Made by a program: the position numbers and the translations under genes | Notes under the pieces: model-generated | Databases searched by the model: none | The model's input: only the letters and a program-made list of their open reading frames with translations | Told to the model about the DNA's origin: nothing | NCBI RefSeq assembly: GCF_004379255.2 | Contig: NC_056044.1 | Location: forward strand, 9,092,001 to 9,156,000 | Direction: 5' to 3' | DNA: 64,000 nucleotides | Source of the DNA: Salvia splendens | Lineage: Eukaryota > Streptophyta > Magnoliopsida > Lamiales > Lamiaceae | Shown here: positions 21,001 through 33,006 of the stretch, one piece after another | Layout of the letters: each line of letters starts with the position of its first letter | Numbering within the stretch: position 1 is the stretch's first letter

Positions 21001-22392
21001 TATAAGGCAAGATTGGTTGCTAAGGGATACACTCAAGTGTATGGAGTTGACTATGAGGAAACTTTCTCCCCGGTGGCCAAACTAAATACAGTAAGAACCC
21101 TTCTGTCTGTAGCTGCGTGTAAAGAGTGGCCATTATACCAGTTGGATGTTACAAATGCCTTTCTTCATGGTGAACTTGAGAAAAACAAGGAAGTCTATAT
21201 GGAGGTCCCACCAGGCCTAGACGAAGAATTTGGAAAAGGGCAAGTATGCAGATTGAGGAAGACCCTCTATGGGTTAAAGCAATCACCAAGAGTATGGTTT
21301 GGAAGATTCTGTCAGACAATGTTCAAACATGGCTTCAAACAGAGCCATTCTGATCACACACTATTTCTGAAAGAAAGGAATGGAAAAATGACATGCTTGA
21401 TTATTTATGTTGATGACATGATCATAACAGGAGATGATGTTGAAGAAATCCAAAATCTAAAGAAGAATCTTTTCAAAGAATTTGAAATGAAGGACTTAGG
21501 AGCTTTGAAGTACTTCCTAGGGATTGAAGTGTTGAGATCCAAGCACGGAATCTTTTTAAGGCAGAAGAAGTATATACTTGATATGCTCGCCGAGACGGGC
21601 ATGCTTGACTGCAAGCCGGCTGAAACTCCAATGATACCCAACCATGGGTTGAAAATTGTGGATGGAGCTAAACCTACTGATCGTGAAAGATACCAACGAC
21701 TAGTAGGAAAGCTTATCTACCTTTCTCATACGAGGCCCGACATCGCATATGCCGTTGGAGTGGTTAGTCAATTCATGCATCAGCCTCAAGAAGATCACAT
21801 GGATGCTGTCATGAGAATTGTAAGATATTTAAAAGGAACCTCCAGTTATGGGATATTCCTAGAGAAGAGAGAAGATTTGGAAATTGATGGGTACACCGAT
21901 GCAGATTGGGCAAGCAATCCAGTTGATAGAAAATCAACTGGAGGATATTTTACCTTTGTTGGGGGTAATTTAGTCACTTGGAGGAGCAAGAAGCAGAAAG
22001 TGGTTGCCTTGTCAAGTGCGGAAGCTGAATTCCGAGGGATCAGAAGCGGTCTTATGGAGATACTCTGGCTTCGAAGATTATTAACAGAAATTGGATTTCC
22101 ACCGACAAGGAGAAGTCGGCTTTTCTGTGACAATAAAGCTGCAATTAGCATTTCAGAAAATCCGGTACAGCATGATAGGACCAAACATGTTGAAGTCGAT
22201 CGTCACTTTATCAAAGAAAAACTTGAAAGCGGGATTATCGAGTTCCCATTTGTCCGATCCGAGGAACAACTGGCAGACATTCTCACCAAGGCGTTGAGTC
22301 CTACAAAATTCAAAGAATTCCTTGGCAAGTTGAGTATCGGAGATACCGTTACTCAACTTGAGGGGGAGTGTTGGAAAAGAAGACCACATTAA
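18075..22392 (+). pseudogene. Copia polyprotein lacking canonical gag, one frameshift
   Basis: The reading frame opens at an ATG (18075) that overlaps the LTR/PBS junction, or at 18111. The first ~280 residues do not look like copia gag: no zinc knuckle, but an Ala/Glu/Gly tandem stretch (units such as EGATAAEGAAAAA) near 18427-18590. Then come protease (WIFDCGATDTM, with Cys where DSGA is usual), the integrase zinc region (HRRLGHPS, CETCVLAKSH), integrase core (HSDVWGP, RSDNGRE, TPEQNGVAER), reverse transcriptase (QLDVTNAFLHG, YVDDMI) and RNase H (GYTDADWA, SSAEAEF). A run of seven A at 19892-19898, where six would keep the frame, shifts the integrase C-terminus, so RT lies in another frame. 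Everything else is open. The stop is at 22390-22392. Confidence 0.9.
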
Positions 22393-22630
22393 TATGCCGC
22401 CCACATTCATTATGGAGAGTTCCTAAGTAGTGTAGAATTCCTAAGTATTGTAGAGTTCCAATCCCTTTTATTGATGTACTAGAACTTTCTCATTCACCCT
22501 ATAAATACTAGGGTAATGAACCTTTGGAGAGAACAACAAAAAATAAACATTGGAATATTTCTCTATACACTTTATCCTTTCAAATGTCTATCCAACCTTT
22601 TTCTACCTCTCTCGATTACCATCTTTAAGA
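22369..22630 (+). repeat. Right (3') LTR of the copia element
   Basis: 262 bp, nearly identical to the left LTR. It follows the polypurine tract directly. The last codons of the polyprotein run into it (stop at 22390-22392). Confidence 0.9.
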
Positions 22631-22635
22631 TTTTT

Positions 22636-23892
22636 TTCTATGAAAAATCATTCTAGAGGTATTTGAGAATTTATTATATCTTTTTCCCATTTGAAGAGTT
22701 ATTTTTATCTCTTCATAAAATTTTATAACTACCATATTTGCTTCTTTTTATGAAAAACCATTCTCCAAGGAGGAAGGTATTTGAAAAGATATTACATTTT
22801 ATGTTTTTTAATGCATTTTGTACTATTATTTTATTTTTTTAAAAATAATTTACTTTTCTATATAACTTTTTCCTTTAGAATGTGTTGTTTTTTGGAAGAG
22901 CATATTTCACTTTTCGAGAAGGTAAAATAGATAATATAAATCATTCATTTACCTTTCCTTAATGGAGTCGCTCTAATAAGCCAAATACAATATTGGTTGG
23001 TTGGGGAATAGAAAACAAATAGGAAAATTAGTTGATTGGGGAATATAGAAAAAAGGATAGAGATTTAGAATAAAATACTAAAGAAAATTAAATTAAACTC
23101 TATATGATATTTCCTCTGTTTGAGTCCTTCTATTTAAAGTGAATCAATATTTTTGACAAAATATAAGATAATTTTCTTTATTGTATTTTTATTCAATCTT
23201 TTCTTATCTAATTTATTATCTTTTTATCGTCTCAAATTAGTTGCACTGTATTTTTTTAGGACCGTCTCATGATAGTTAAGTCTTTTTTTATGAAAAACTT
23301 TATGTTGTCCTCTATTTAACTCTTTTATTTTATTTTTCTTGGTATTACATATTCTCTTTATAAATAATCTCAAAATATTTAGTTTTAAATTTATAGTATG
23401 TTAAAAAGAAATGTCCTAACTAAAAAGGGACAGTACAGTACATGAATGTGATCAAATGCAAATTCTAAATATTGTACAAACCCAAAACTATGATATGTAC
23501 TGTTAGAACATATCAACAGATGACAAAATAATAGTAGCAATAAAAATATCAACACAATGTCAACTGTTGATGATGTGTTGAAATTGTGTTGACATCAAAA
23601 TCTTGAAATTTTGCACTGGGTTGACATTATGTTGACATTGTATTGAAAAGTTTAGAGTTTGTAGTATGAGTTTGCATTTTATCACTGCGGAAGGATTATA
23701 ATTGAATTAAAAAGTTTGAATGAGATGGATGTCGTCAATTGTAGTTGTAGAAATAAAAATGATGTGATCAAGCTCTGATACACGCAGCTAAAATATAACA
23801 ACACATCACACTATAAATTGTTTAAATTAGAAAATAGAGGCTGCATAGCATAAAATAGAAGTAAGAGGATTTAAGGAAATTGAGCTTGAGAA
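22636..23892. other. A+T-rich intergenic region upstream of the S26-like gene
   Basis: Near 22640-22790 there are two diverged copies of a stretch with ATGAAAAA(T/C)CATTCT and GGTATTTGA; part of it also flanks the copia insertion on the left (ATAACTACCATATTT at 17791). The remainder is A+T-rich with traces of Stowaway-like GTCTCA phrases. The promoter of the gene starting at 23893 must lie at the right end. No other gene seen. Confidence 0.5.
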
Positions 23893-26800
23893 ATGGTTGG
23901 GGTATCAACATGGTTCCGCTACATTGGAACCAAATTTGATTATTCTGTCTCCGTCGCGCGGATGGTAAGCGTCTTTTTCCTGTGTGCGGATTTTTTGATT
24001 TCTCAAATTGATTCCTTTTTTCCCTTTTGGTTCGAGTGAAAACCCCTAATTTTGTATCGCTAAGGTTTTGTGGCTTTGGTTGGTGCATCTAATTTTACTC
24101 GAGGAGGCTCTAGATTCTTTGTTTTTTGCTGGATTTTGGAATGCTAGGCGTCGTTCACTCAGAATTTCTTGAAGAACAATTACGGATGGAAATTGGAAGT
24201 GCATTATCTTAAAAGATACCATATTCCACCTTTCTCCGTCATTGTGCCCCTAAATAAGACTATTAAGTTTAGATATTGAAGAAAGGTTTATTATTGATAA
24301 TAATTGCTTGTTGAAACTTTAAATTTTCCATTTTAGGATTCACTTGGTGGATTTTCATTGATTTTTTTCATACTTTTGGGTCGATATAATTCGTTACTAC
24401 ACTTTGTCATACGATCTAATAGTGGTTTTCAATAAGGTTTGTGGATTGTGTTCTTCAATATAATGCGCTATATCAGTATTTGTGTTGGACACCTTAGTTC
24501 TGAGTCAAAACGTTTATCTTATTAAGGGATTTGTGAACATAGAGAGACGAAAAGGACAGTAATCAAATGGTTGAATCACACCATTAAATATGTGGCCATG
24601 GGGAGTTGAGGGGTTTGTTGGATTTAAATGTTAGTACATATTATAAGAATAAATATGGATTGTTCTTTACATTAATGTTGACACCTAAAGACGACTTAAG
24701 GATTTATTGTCTTCATCGTTGCACAACTTCAGATGTAAAACTTCCATTAGACCTTCTCATGTACAGCAACATCATTCGTATTTCCATCCCTATTCGTTCA
24801 CATTTCAGCACAAAATATCCTCCAGTTACATTGTCTGCTAGCTTGGAATATTGTATAATATGAGGTAGAATAAATGGGATGGATCAGCTTATATGAGGAT
24901 AAATTTATGGGTTTTGTAGCTTAGTATGTATGTCACCTTGCGGAAGTATGCTTATAGGTGGTACCAGTTAGATACCTTCAATATTGCGTGTTTGCCTCTG
25001 ATATAAAAACTTTTGTGCTGCAATCAGGATTGTCTAAAGAAACTTCAGTGGATGATATAATTTTTGCAATAGTATTGAAATTTCATGTAACAAGTTTCTG
25101 TATTGAGTGACGGCATGCATTTAGGAGGTCATTTCTGTATTTATTTAGTTATTGTTATGCTTTTGTGATGTGCTGTTTGTTTTAGACACATAATGTGCCT
25201 GAGGATCTTTTTTTTAGTCAGTCTTGTCTGTGGTTTGTAAAGTTGTTCTTATGGGCTACACTGCGAACTCTCATTTTGCATATCTATTGTTAAATTTATC
25301 AATCACGTTGAAACACATCAGTCATCAAATAAGAAGGGTCTTACATACTGTTACCTTTGTTAGGATTTTTCTGTGGTGTCAAGATGCATTTTCTGAATTC
25401 AATAATTTAAGACTTGTGGCATTGTTTCTACAGTTCTACTTGATTTTTTGTGTGAGAGGGTTTTTGTTACTGTTTATGTCAACTTGCCTGGGTATATCAT
25501 GAAACTTTTTACATGATACCATTATTCGTTACATTTTCCACGATTGTACTGGATGTACAGGGATCATGTTCAGTTACTGAGAATATTATATTTGATGCAG
25601 TCCTATCTACAAGGTCAAATTGCTGATAAACAAATACTCGATACCATATGGAAAAACTTTTCCAATGGAAGGTTGACATTCTTGCATTGGAATAAAGGAG
25701 AAGAGATGGATCCAGTAATTGGGACTCAGGGTGGAACTCTTCTTGTTCGGAAACTTCCAGCTCCAAATCCTATGTATGGTTTTCCACAAGATAAATATTA
25801 TATCTGATGGTATCAATTTAAATGCTAGTTAGGTCTATGCTATTTATATCAATTGACCGTTGGTAATGTATCTTGTCTTTTTCGATATTCTTTTCCCATG
25901 ATATGATCTGATGATTGTATGTCCTTTGGATTCTGGACATTTCATTTTTCTTCTCCTCTATAAACTTTTGCATGAAATCAGGGAATTGACAAGCTTTCAT
26001 TTCTGAACTGTGGATCACTGTCCTTTCTTCTCTTCTTTTTTCTTTAAAGAGGATCAATCAATAATGGTTCCCCATCTACCCCCACAGATAAGCTTATTAA
26101 ACCCTGATATAGGATACCCTTCATTAAACTAACTTTGTATTAGTCAATCCACTTTAAACTTTACACAATGAACATATGCTCAGCTTGAAAACTAAGTAGC
26201 AAACACGGTTGCAACTTGCAAGCATCAGAAATTTAAGTTCTTCCATCTAAGCTCATTATAGTTTGGTGTTCTGAACCATTGCCAAATCGTGACCTGATTG
26301 TGTTTTTTAATATTTGAATTTAGCATCTGATTATTCTTTCCATGACGTCTCCGATTCTGTTGTTGCTTGTGCCTTTCAAAAGCTGATCTATTCTCTCTGT
26401 TTGTTCTAGGAGCGTGCATGTTGGAGATGTGGTGGTAATGAAGGATCCTGAAGACTCGGCCAATTATCTCATAAGGAGGTTAGCTGCAGTCGAAGGATAT
26501 GAAATAGCATCTAAAGATGCAGATGATGAACCTTTTGTCCTTGATAAAGATCAATGTTGGGTATTAGCTGACAATGATAAATTGAAGCCAAAGGTATACT
26601 TCTCCATGCTTTAAATCAGTATATCTTCTTTAATATGCTTAACGTGCCTAAAGGGAGGGTATGAATTACTTGCTACATTTCTCAGCTGGGATGCTCTACA
26701 AATAGAATAGTATCATATCATTGTTATGGAACAAAAAAATCCATGCATGATTTGGCCCTACTCCCATTGTGAGATATTTGAATATTTCTTGAATAAAATT

Positions 26801-27847
26801 CTTTTCTTTAGTACTCCCTCGGTCCCCATGAAAGAGTGCAACTTTTTGCCATTTTGGTACTCCAACAAAAGTGCACACATTCCACTTTTGGACACTACCC
26901 CACTACAAAGTTTCACATAACGCTATACAATGAAAGTATGTCCCTTTCTCCAACCACACATTCCCCCCCCCCCCCCAAAAAAAAAGAATTATTAAAAGAG
27001 TTTGCACACTCTTATGGGACAGAGGAAGTGTTAGAAATTGGTTTGTTTTCAGACGAGTACGACTATTTCATTTCTCTAGCTGCATGATCAATATGGGATC
27101 TATGCCAAATAGTATTATTTTTAGTTAAACTGTCTTCCCATTCTTATTTTATAGATATGTTTTGTCAGATAAATGTACTATCTAGTTGCAGTTCAAGGTG
27201 GTTGGTTATGCATTTTAGTAAAAGTAGTTCGAATAGTTTCTATGCTTGTGTAAGTATGAATTTCGTCACGAGATTTTCTTGAATGGTCATAGATCACCAC
27301 CACTTATGTGGTTGTGTGTCATTTGATTGATTGAAGGTTTTCTTTTTTGTCAACTGTGAAAGCAACGAAACTCAGAGATCAGTGAATTTGCATACTCTAT
27401 TCTATCTACATCAGTAATATTATCTAGCTTTGTTTTTCCACCTTAGTGTTTTAAGTTCAATTTCGCCATCTTCATGTAGATTAGTTTGTTTGGATAATCC
27501 ATATTTATTGTGGTTCTGTTTTCATGGTTGATTAATATTTTATACACTGATTGTTCATATGACAGGAAGCCTATGATAGTCGTATTTTTGGTCCGGTTAC
27601 CATGTCCAACATAGTTGGTCGGGCCATATATTGTCTAAGGAATGCAGTGGATCATGGGCCGGTCAAGAATAGGTAATGTGTTTACAGCTGTTGTGTTACA
27701 CGGCTGGTACTGAAAGTCAAGTTGTAATTGTATAATGGGAGATAATCCACCCTTTTTTTTTGCAGTGAATATAGCACGACAACGGATTCGCCTGTTCTAG
27801 AAGTGGAACTAGATGTTGATGAGATGCTTAAGAACCATAAAGCATAG
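23893..27847 (+). CDS. S26 signal-peptidase-fold protein lacking the catalytic pair
   Basis: Five exons on the plus strand: 23893-23964, 25601-25773, 26410-26593, 27566-27672 and 27766-27847, GT-AG introns, total 618 bp, 205 residues. It starts MVGVSTWFRYIGTKFDYS. The S24/S26 peptidase fold is visible as box B (FLHWNKGEEMDPVIGTQGG), box C (GTLLVRKLP), box D (HVGDVVVMKDP...YLIRRLAAVEG) and box E (CWVLADN, then AYDSRIFGPV). It resembles the plant family of Arabidopsis At1g06200 as I recall it. Type I signal peptidases and IMP proteases use a Ser in GxSMxP and a Lys in the YxKR motif. Here the first reads GEEMDP (Glu for Ser) and the second LIRRL (Arg for Lys). So I infer no standard protease activity. 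The gene is intact and frame-preserving throughout. Organelle location is possible but no clear transit peptide is seen. Intron 1 is long (1.6 kb). Confidence 0.88.
26814..27028. mobile_element. Stowaway MITE in intron 3 of the S26-like gene
   Basis: TA at 26812-26813, then CTCCCTCGGTCCCCATGAAA. The right end on the reverse strand is CTTCCTCTGTCCCATAAGAG, followed by TG where TA is expected. The inner repeats AGAGTGCAA / TTGCACACTCT pair. A run of 14 C followed by 9 A near 26945-26985 interrupts the right half. It lies wholly inside the intron and should be removed by splicing. Confidence 0.75.
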
Positions 27848-28189
27848 AAACCCCGCAGAAAAGTTGTGCTATTCTCTTTCTTCGTTCAACATGTTGTACG
27901 ATGCTTGAACGAAAGCATCTTCATTCAAGTTGTGAAAGAAATGCTGCTAACCAATAGAGTGATGGGAGTTAGTTTGCCAAATACATATTGAGTATTTGTT
28001 GCTATGACATTATTGTTTTGATTTTAGCAGCTTTCAAGTTTGGTTCCGTCATTGCCACTGCTCTTCATATTTCAATAATTTGGGTTGCTTTGTCCAATAA
28101 TTTTCTCGTTTCTGCTCAGGTTATCATATTATAAGTATTTTTTTAATATTAACTCTCAAATTTAACACAATCTTTCACGTCCAATTTGA

Positions 28190-29020
28190 TTAAGTGACCC
28201 AAAGCGTACAATGATTTTGGGGTTACCGAATTTAAACATGCCACCTTCTGAGATAACAATTTAATAAGGCAGAACCCGAATTCGATAGATAACGATCAAA
28301 TTTAATAAGGCCTAACCCGAATTTGATATGATAAGGAAACTCTCAATTTGAATACGAAATTCGACCTGCTACATTTAAATCCAACTTGTACACGACACAA
28401 ACCCATTAGCAATACGGTATAATATGAGGTGACATGACACGTTAACAATCCAATAACGACCCGAACTTGATTTACATGATTAAAACATGCATTACACTAT
28501 AAACTTAATTTACATGACAAAAACTTGATTTACATTAACCTAGAGAATAAAACTGATATTTTACATATTTTTAAAAAGAAAAAAAATAATTAAAATAATA
28601 ATATTGTGTAGTACTCCCACAGTCTCATAAAATTATGTGCACTTTCCATTTTCGTATGTCCCACAAAAATATGTGCACTTCATTTTTAGAAAGTTATATC
28701 AATTTAATAATGTAGGTCCCACTATCCACTAACACTACGTTAACTACCATTCTCCTACTTTACCATATCATTCTCTTCATCTCTCTTACTTTACCAATTT
28801 TGTCTTAATTCTCGTACCATACCCATTGCCTATATTTTTATGGGACGGGGAGAGTATCTTTTTGTAATGGATCATTAGAACCCGACTTAACCCAAAATTA
28901 TCGGATTCCTAATGAGTCAATCTAATCTAGACACGAATCCAATAAGGCTTGATTCAAACCCATTAATTTCAGTGTGTTTGTGTCAGATTTTCGTGTCGTA
29001 TCAAACATTGTTAGCCTTAC
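28190..29020. repeat. Decayed dispersed repeat with a Stowaway MITE inside
   Basis: Between the two plus-strand genes, phrases such as AACCCGAATT, ACGACACAAACCCATTAGC and GACCCGAACTTGATTTACAT recur on both sides of the MITE at 28614-28854. Such GACCCGAAC/ACACGAACCC series are common in relics of plant DNA transposons. No terminal repeats were fixed and no coding remains, so the class is left open. Confidence 0.35.
28614..28854. mobile_element. Stowaway-type MITE
   Basis: 241 bp between TA (28612-28613) and TA (28855-28856). Left end CTCCCACAGTCTCATAAAAT; right end on the reverse strand CTCTCCCCGTCCCATAAAAA. It has a pyrimidine-rich interior with CTCTTACTTTACC repeats as in other copies in this window. 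Confidence 0.85.
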
Positions 29021-29382
29021 CTCTACTGCACAAATTGAGAGCGTTAAAGTTATCATAATAATTTCACAAATTTATTGTTATAAGAATACTTTTTCAACAA
29101 AAAATTTGCAACGTTAGAAAAAAAATTATAGTATTCCATAATTGTAATTATAAAATTTGTGATAGAACTAAAACCGAGTTTTGACTGATTTTCTTTTTCT
29201 AGTAGTGATGTTTGACAAAGTTGGGTTTAAATTTAATCGAGGTTTAAATCCGCTCGGCCCAAATATCCATTCATCTTTAGCCAATTGCCGGCGAAGTATA
29301 AAACCTCAGCGTCTCCGTCACCGTCGATTATGTTCAAACCCCCAATTCAATTCAACCTTTTGCATCGAAGCTGCTTACAACA

Positions 29383-32000
29383 ATGTCGCGCTCTATTAAT
29401 TTCATCTCCAAAACCATTCCTGGTAACTAATGGCTTTATGCATATATAACGTGTGCTCTAAACATTCACGCGCCAATGCTTTGGTGAAGAGTTAGTGTTT
29501 TGCTGAATTTTGCCCTTGGTTGCGGATAATTTTGCGTTTTAAGCTTGTTTGGGAGACTCCTACCATCTGTTTGCTGAAATGCGTTGTTGCATAATTTATT
29601 AAGACTAAAGTCCAATTTTAATTTTTGGTTCCATGTTTGTTCCGAGTCGAGTGGAATTATCTGTTTGGTTTCGTAGAGCTGGAACATTTTGTTAGGTTTG
29701 TGGCTTGCTCTCAAGTTGGAATTTACTGATTCAAGTTTCTGGGTAGTTGTTTATGTATGAATGATACCATAAGAAGCATATCTTGAGATTAAGATTAATT
29801 GCTAAGCATAACTTGTTAGGTAATCCTGTTGGCACTGTGCTCGAAGATTAGGAAGCAATACAAGTGTATGTTATCTTGAATCTTGATTGATGATGTATTT
29901 TGATTTAAATGCTATAGAACAAAAGGACAGGAAAACCTTTCATCTGGCCTATGCTCTATTTGTTGAGAACAATTTGATAGCAGCTTTCTTTTGCCTTTTT
30001 CTTTTCCTTATTAAAATACTGACAAATGTGAACTTTATGAAATTGAGATGAAATATCTGAATTATGACCTATTGCAGAAAACAGGAATATAATATTTCTC
30101 CTAAAACAGAGAGGAGGATGAGGAAATAATAATTTAAGCCATCCAATCAGTGGTTCTATTTGCTAACCTATTTATGTTATAACTCAACTGCACTAATTTT
30201 GCGTATGGAAGTTTCTTGTTCCTGCAATTATGGGCCCTCTCTGATAGCCAAAATGTACTCTCCACAACAGTCCTTGGCTTCATAATTTTCTTCCAACTGC
30301 CATGTGAATACACCAATGGTTTATGAACAATTTCTTTGATTCTTAACTCGGTTATTCTCCATTATGCAAATATCTACACACATTCTCCGCAAAAGGAAAC
30401 TGGTTTCTCCAATTTCCAAACACTGGTTCTTTTTTACTAGTTAATAAAAGGAAACAGTTTTATTTTAAGCTTCTTGGGCTATTATTAACCTTATATGTTT
30501 AAAATATAGCTTCTCAGTTTATCTTTTCACTTTAGTTTCGTGTGCAAGAATTGGTTATAACTTTTATATGCTCTGGTGATTCTCTGAGTGAGGAATTCCT
30601 GATGAGCTTATCTTCTAGTTGACACTGTTTAAAACTGGCAAAAGACTTACTAATGTTTCCTAATCACCGTCCACTGCCAAATTCTGGATAATTAACATTG
30701 CCAATTTATTGTCATAATTTTTTCCACCATCCAGAATAATACTTATGTTTGTATGGATTCTGCCTCAAATTACTTGCAATAAGCTCCTAGTATTCGGACT
30801 CTTGCTAGTATCAATGTCCAACTTGGTTTTGGAAACTTCATCATGTGTTTCCATTGTCTTAGTCAATAGTCAGGAACTAACGATGTTTTGACATCCTTCC
30901 CTAATCTCATTGCAGGATATGGTCCATCTGATAGCAGTCCTCTTCCCCGCACTGGAATTTCTGGGAAAGCACTGTCCTTATCACCTAGATCTTGTCGTGA
31001 ACACAAGCTCGTTTCAGATGTCAAGTTTTTTCCTTTGAGATGTGTTTCTAGGTATACATCTTCTGTGTGTAATGCAAGTTCTAGCAACTATAGGAGAAAC
31101 CCGGATTTCCCTAATAATCAAAGAAGGCATGGATACTCCCGCAATAGGAATAGGCAAAATGAAACAAGAGAAGAGTGTGATGACCATGAAGAATTCAAAA
31201 CTCTCTCTTCCAAAAACGGACCACTACTTTCTGCATCCAACCATAAATATCAGGCAACTGCAACTACTGGTCCTAGAGAAAAGGAAATTGTTGAATTATT
31301 CCGTAAGGTGCAGGCCCAACTACGTGAAAGAGCAGCAATGAAGGAAGGAAAGAAAATTGAGGAGTCTCAAACAAAAAGCAAAGAGAGTGAAACTGTTGAT
31401 TCTCTACTCAAGCTTTTGAGAAAACACTCAGTTCAGCAAGGGAAGAAGAGCAACACCACCGCCAATGGCAGGGACTTCATCCTGGATCAGGATGAACAGA
31501 CTGGCCCATCTACAGAGGAAGGAAGCACAAGCATCTCATACTCAAACTCCAGCACTAGTGTGAAGCATGAAGTGCAAGAATCCCCAATCCCACGTCTCAC
31601 CCGACCAAAGTCAAACTTCCGGAAAAGATCCCCAGTCCTTGAAATCAAATTCCAACCTGTTTATGCCGAAAACTCTGTCTCCGAGGACAATGTGGACACT
31701 GAAAGAAAGTGCAGTCATGCGGAACCAGAGGCCCAAGACGACATCCAGGTTGTTGAATATGATTCAGAATCTGAAGTCGAGCCTTTCACTTCAGAAATAG
31801 ATGCTTTTGATGAAAATTCAGGGATTGTTGAGACGGAGCATGAAGATGTAGCAAAAGAAGATGACGAGGCCATCAGTTTGAACGGAATGAAGCTTACTGA
31901 ATTGAGAGCCCTTGCCAAGTCGCGTGGCATGAAAAGATTCTCAAAGTTGAAAAAGAATGAACTGATTGAGTTGCTGAGTGGTGAATCGTATGATTACTGA
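29383..32000 (+). CDS. RHON1: RHON1-like chloroplast Rho-N domain protein
   Basis: Two exons: 29383-29422 (MSRSINFISKTIP plus one base) and 30916-32000, separated by a 1.5-kb GT-AG intron. Total 1125 bp, 374 residues. The N-terminus is rich in Ser, Arg and hydroxylated residues with few acids, as expected of a chloroplast transit peptide. A basic region (NYRRNPDFPNNQRRHGYSRN), a helical stretch (KEIVELFRKVQAQLRERAAM) and an acidic, low-complexity middle follow. The last ~40 residues are a Rho-N domain (MKLTELRALAKSRGMKRFSK, then LKKNELIELL). Arabidopsis RHON1 binds RNA and DNA in plastids and takes part in RNase E-linked processing and rbcL termination. The first ATG with the in-phase donor was chosen; exon 2 has no Met start of its own near the front. 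It looks intact. It sits 1.5 kb behind the S26-like gene on the same strand. Confidence 0.9.
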
Positions 32001-32795
32001 TCACGTAAAGACACGATGGAGATTTTGTTTTGCTCTCTCCTTTCTTGTTAGGTGTGCTTTCTTGTTGCAAGATCTCTTTGTTCACTTGGTACTTTGCTTA
32101 AGTTGGACCTGCCTATCTTCACTGTTAGATTCATAATAGGGGCCAGACTAGTTAATATTCAAAGAACATATGTACTCATCAAAACCAGAGTCATGGTCTT
32201 CTGTGAACTCAGTTATGATTAATTAGTCACAGCTCAAAATAAATTTAAAGCCTTGCATTATTATAATTTTATGTATTGTGTGACATGAGACACCCGGAGA
32301 AAACACATTGACAAACCTTCAAATCATTAAAAGGGAAAATATGTTATATAGAACATTAGGGCGGGGGCGCAAGCAAAGGGGCGGGGTCTAGGTCCGGTAG
32401 CGGGCTGCTGGTACCTCTGTACCTAGCTAGAAAACAGCTGCTCGATTGTCTTCTCGGTGAATGTAGGTAAAGGGCACCTACAGATGCTCGGGGATAAGGC
32501 GGATGTATGTCAAGGTGTGACTTAAAGGTGCTTCCCATTTGTTATAAGAGAGACCACAATGACGACGTCCATCACTATCCAAACATGTTTGGAGTGTTAT
32601 AGAAGATTTGATAGTAATTAGTAATGATCGGATTGACAAGAAGAATGTTCACCTAACTTGAACGAATTCAAGAAAGTGAGTTGGTAATATGACCTACAAA
32701 TGAGTGTGAACATTAATTTGATAAGTCAGATAAATTTATCAATGAATTTACAATTTGAGAAAGAACTTGAGAGAAAATTTATGGGAAAACTAATA
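32001..32795. other. Downstream region of RHON1-like gene with a GC-rich patch
   Basis: The first ~200 bp are the probable 3' UTR. Around 32356-32540 the base composition turns GC-rich (GGGCGGGGGCGCAAGC, GGTCCGGTAGCGGGC), unlike the surroundings. A 60-codon minus-strand ORF there is not recognisable. It may be an inserted fragment; source unknown. Confidence 0.4.
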
Positions 32796-33006
32796 CACCC
32801 TCCATCCTCCATCCCATCAAGATGGCCACATTCTTGAGCGGCACAAGATTTTTGGAAGTATTGTTAGATGGAATAAGTAAAGAAGAAAAAAGTAATTGAA
32901 TATTTTAATGAAGAGAGAAAATGTTATTTCCAAAATTGAAAAGTGACCATCTTGATTGAGACAAGCAAAAAAGAAAAGGTGACCATCTTAAATGAGACGG
33001 AGGGGG
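32796..33006. mobile_element. Stowaway-type MITE with duplicated right end
   Basis: TA (32794-32795), then CACCCTCCATCC...CCCATCAAGATGGCCAC. The right end on the reverse strand is CCCCCTCCGTCTCATTTAAG, followed by TA (33007-33008). The terminal motif GTGACCATCTT occurs twice near the right end (about 32942 and 32979). It resembles the degenerate element at 7005-7205. Confidence 0.8.

Larger units (their letters stand above)
17814..22630 (+). mobile_element. Young, near-complete Ty1/copia retrotransposon
   Basis: The element is 4817 bp. The two 262-bp LTRs (17814-18075 and 22369-22630) differ at one base by eye (AAGCAG versus AAGTAG). TTTTT flanks both sides (17809-17813 and 22631-22635). The PBS TGGTATCAGAGC (18076-18087), complementary to initiator tRNA-Met, directly follows the left LTR; a polypurine tract AGGGGGAG (22361-22368) precedes the right LTR. 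Each LTR contains CCCTATAAATACT, a good TATA box. The domain order protease-integrase-RT-RNase H is copia order. The LTRs end AAGA instead of the usual CA. Confidence 0.95.

Noticed and set aside
26945..26985. Run of 14 C followed by 9 A in an intron
   Set aside because: Simple sequence within a MITE; probably unstable length, no further meaning seen.
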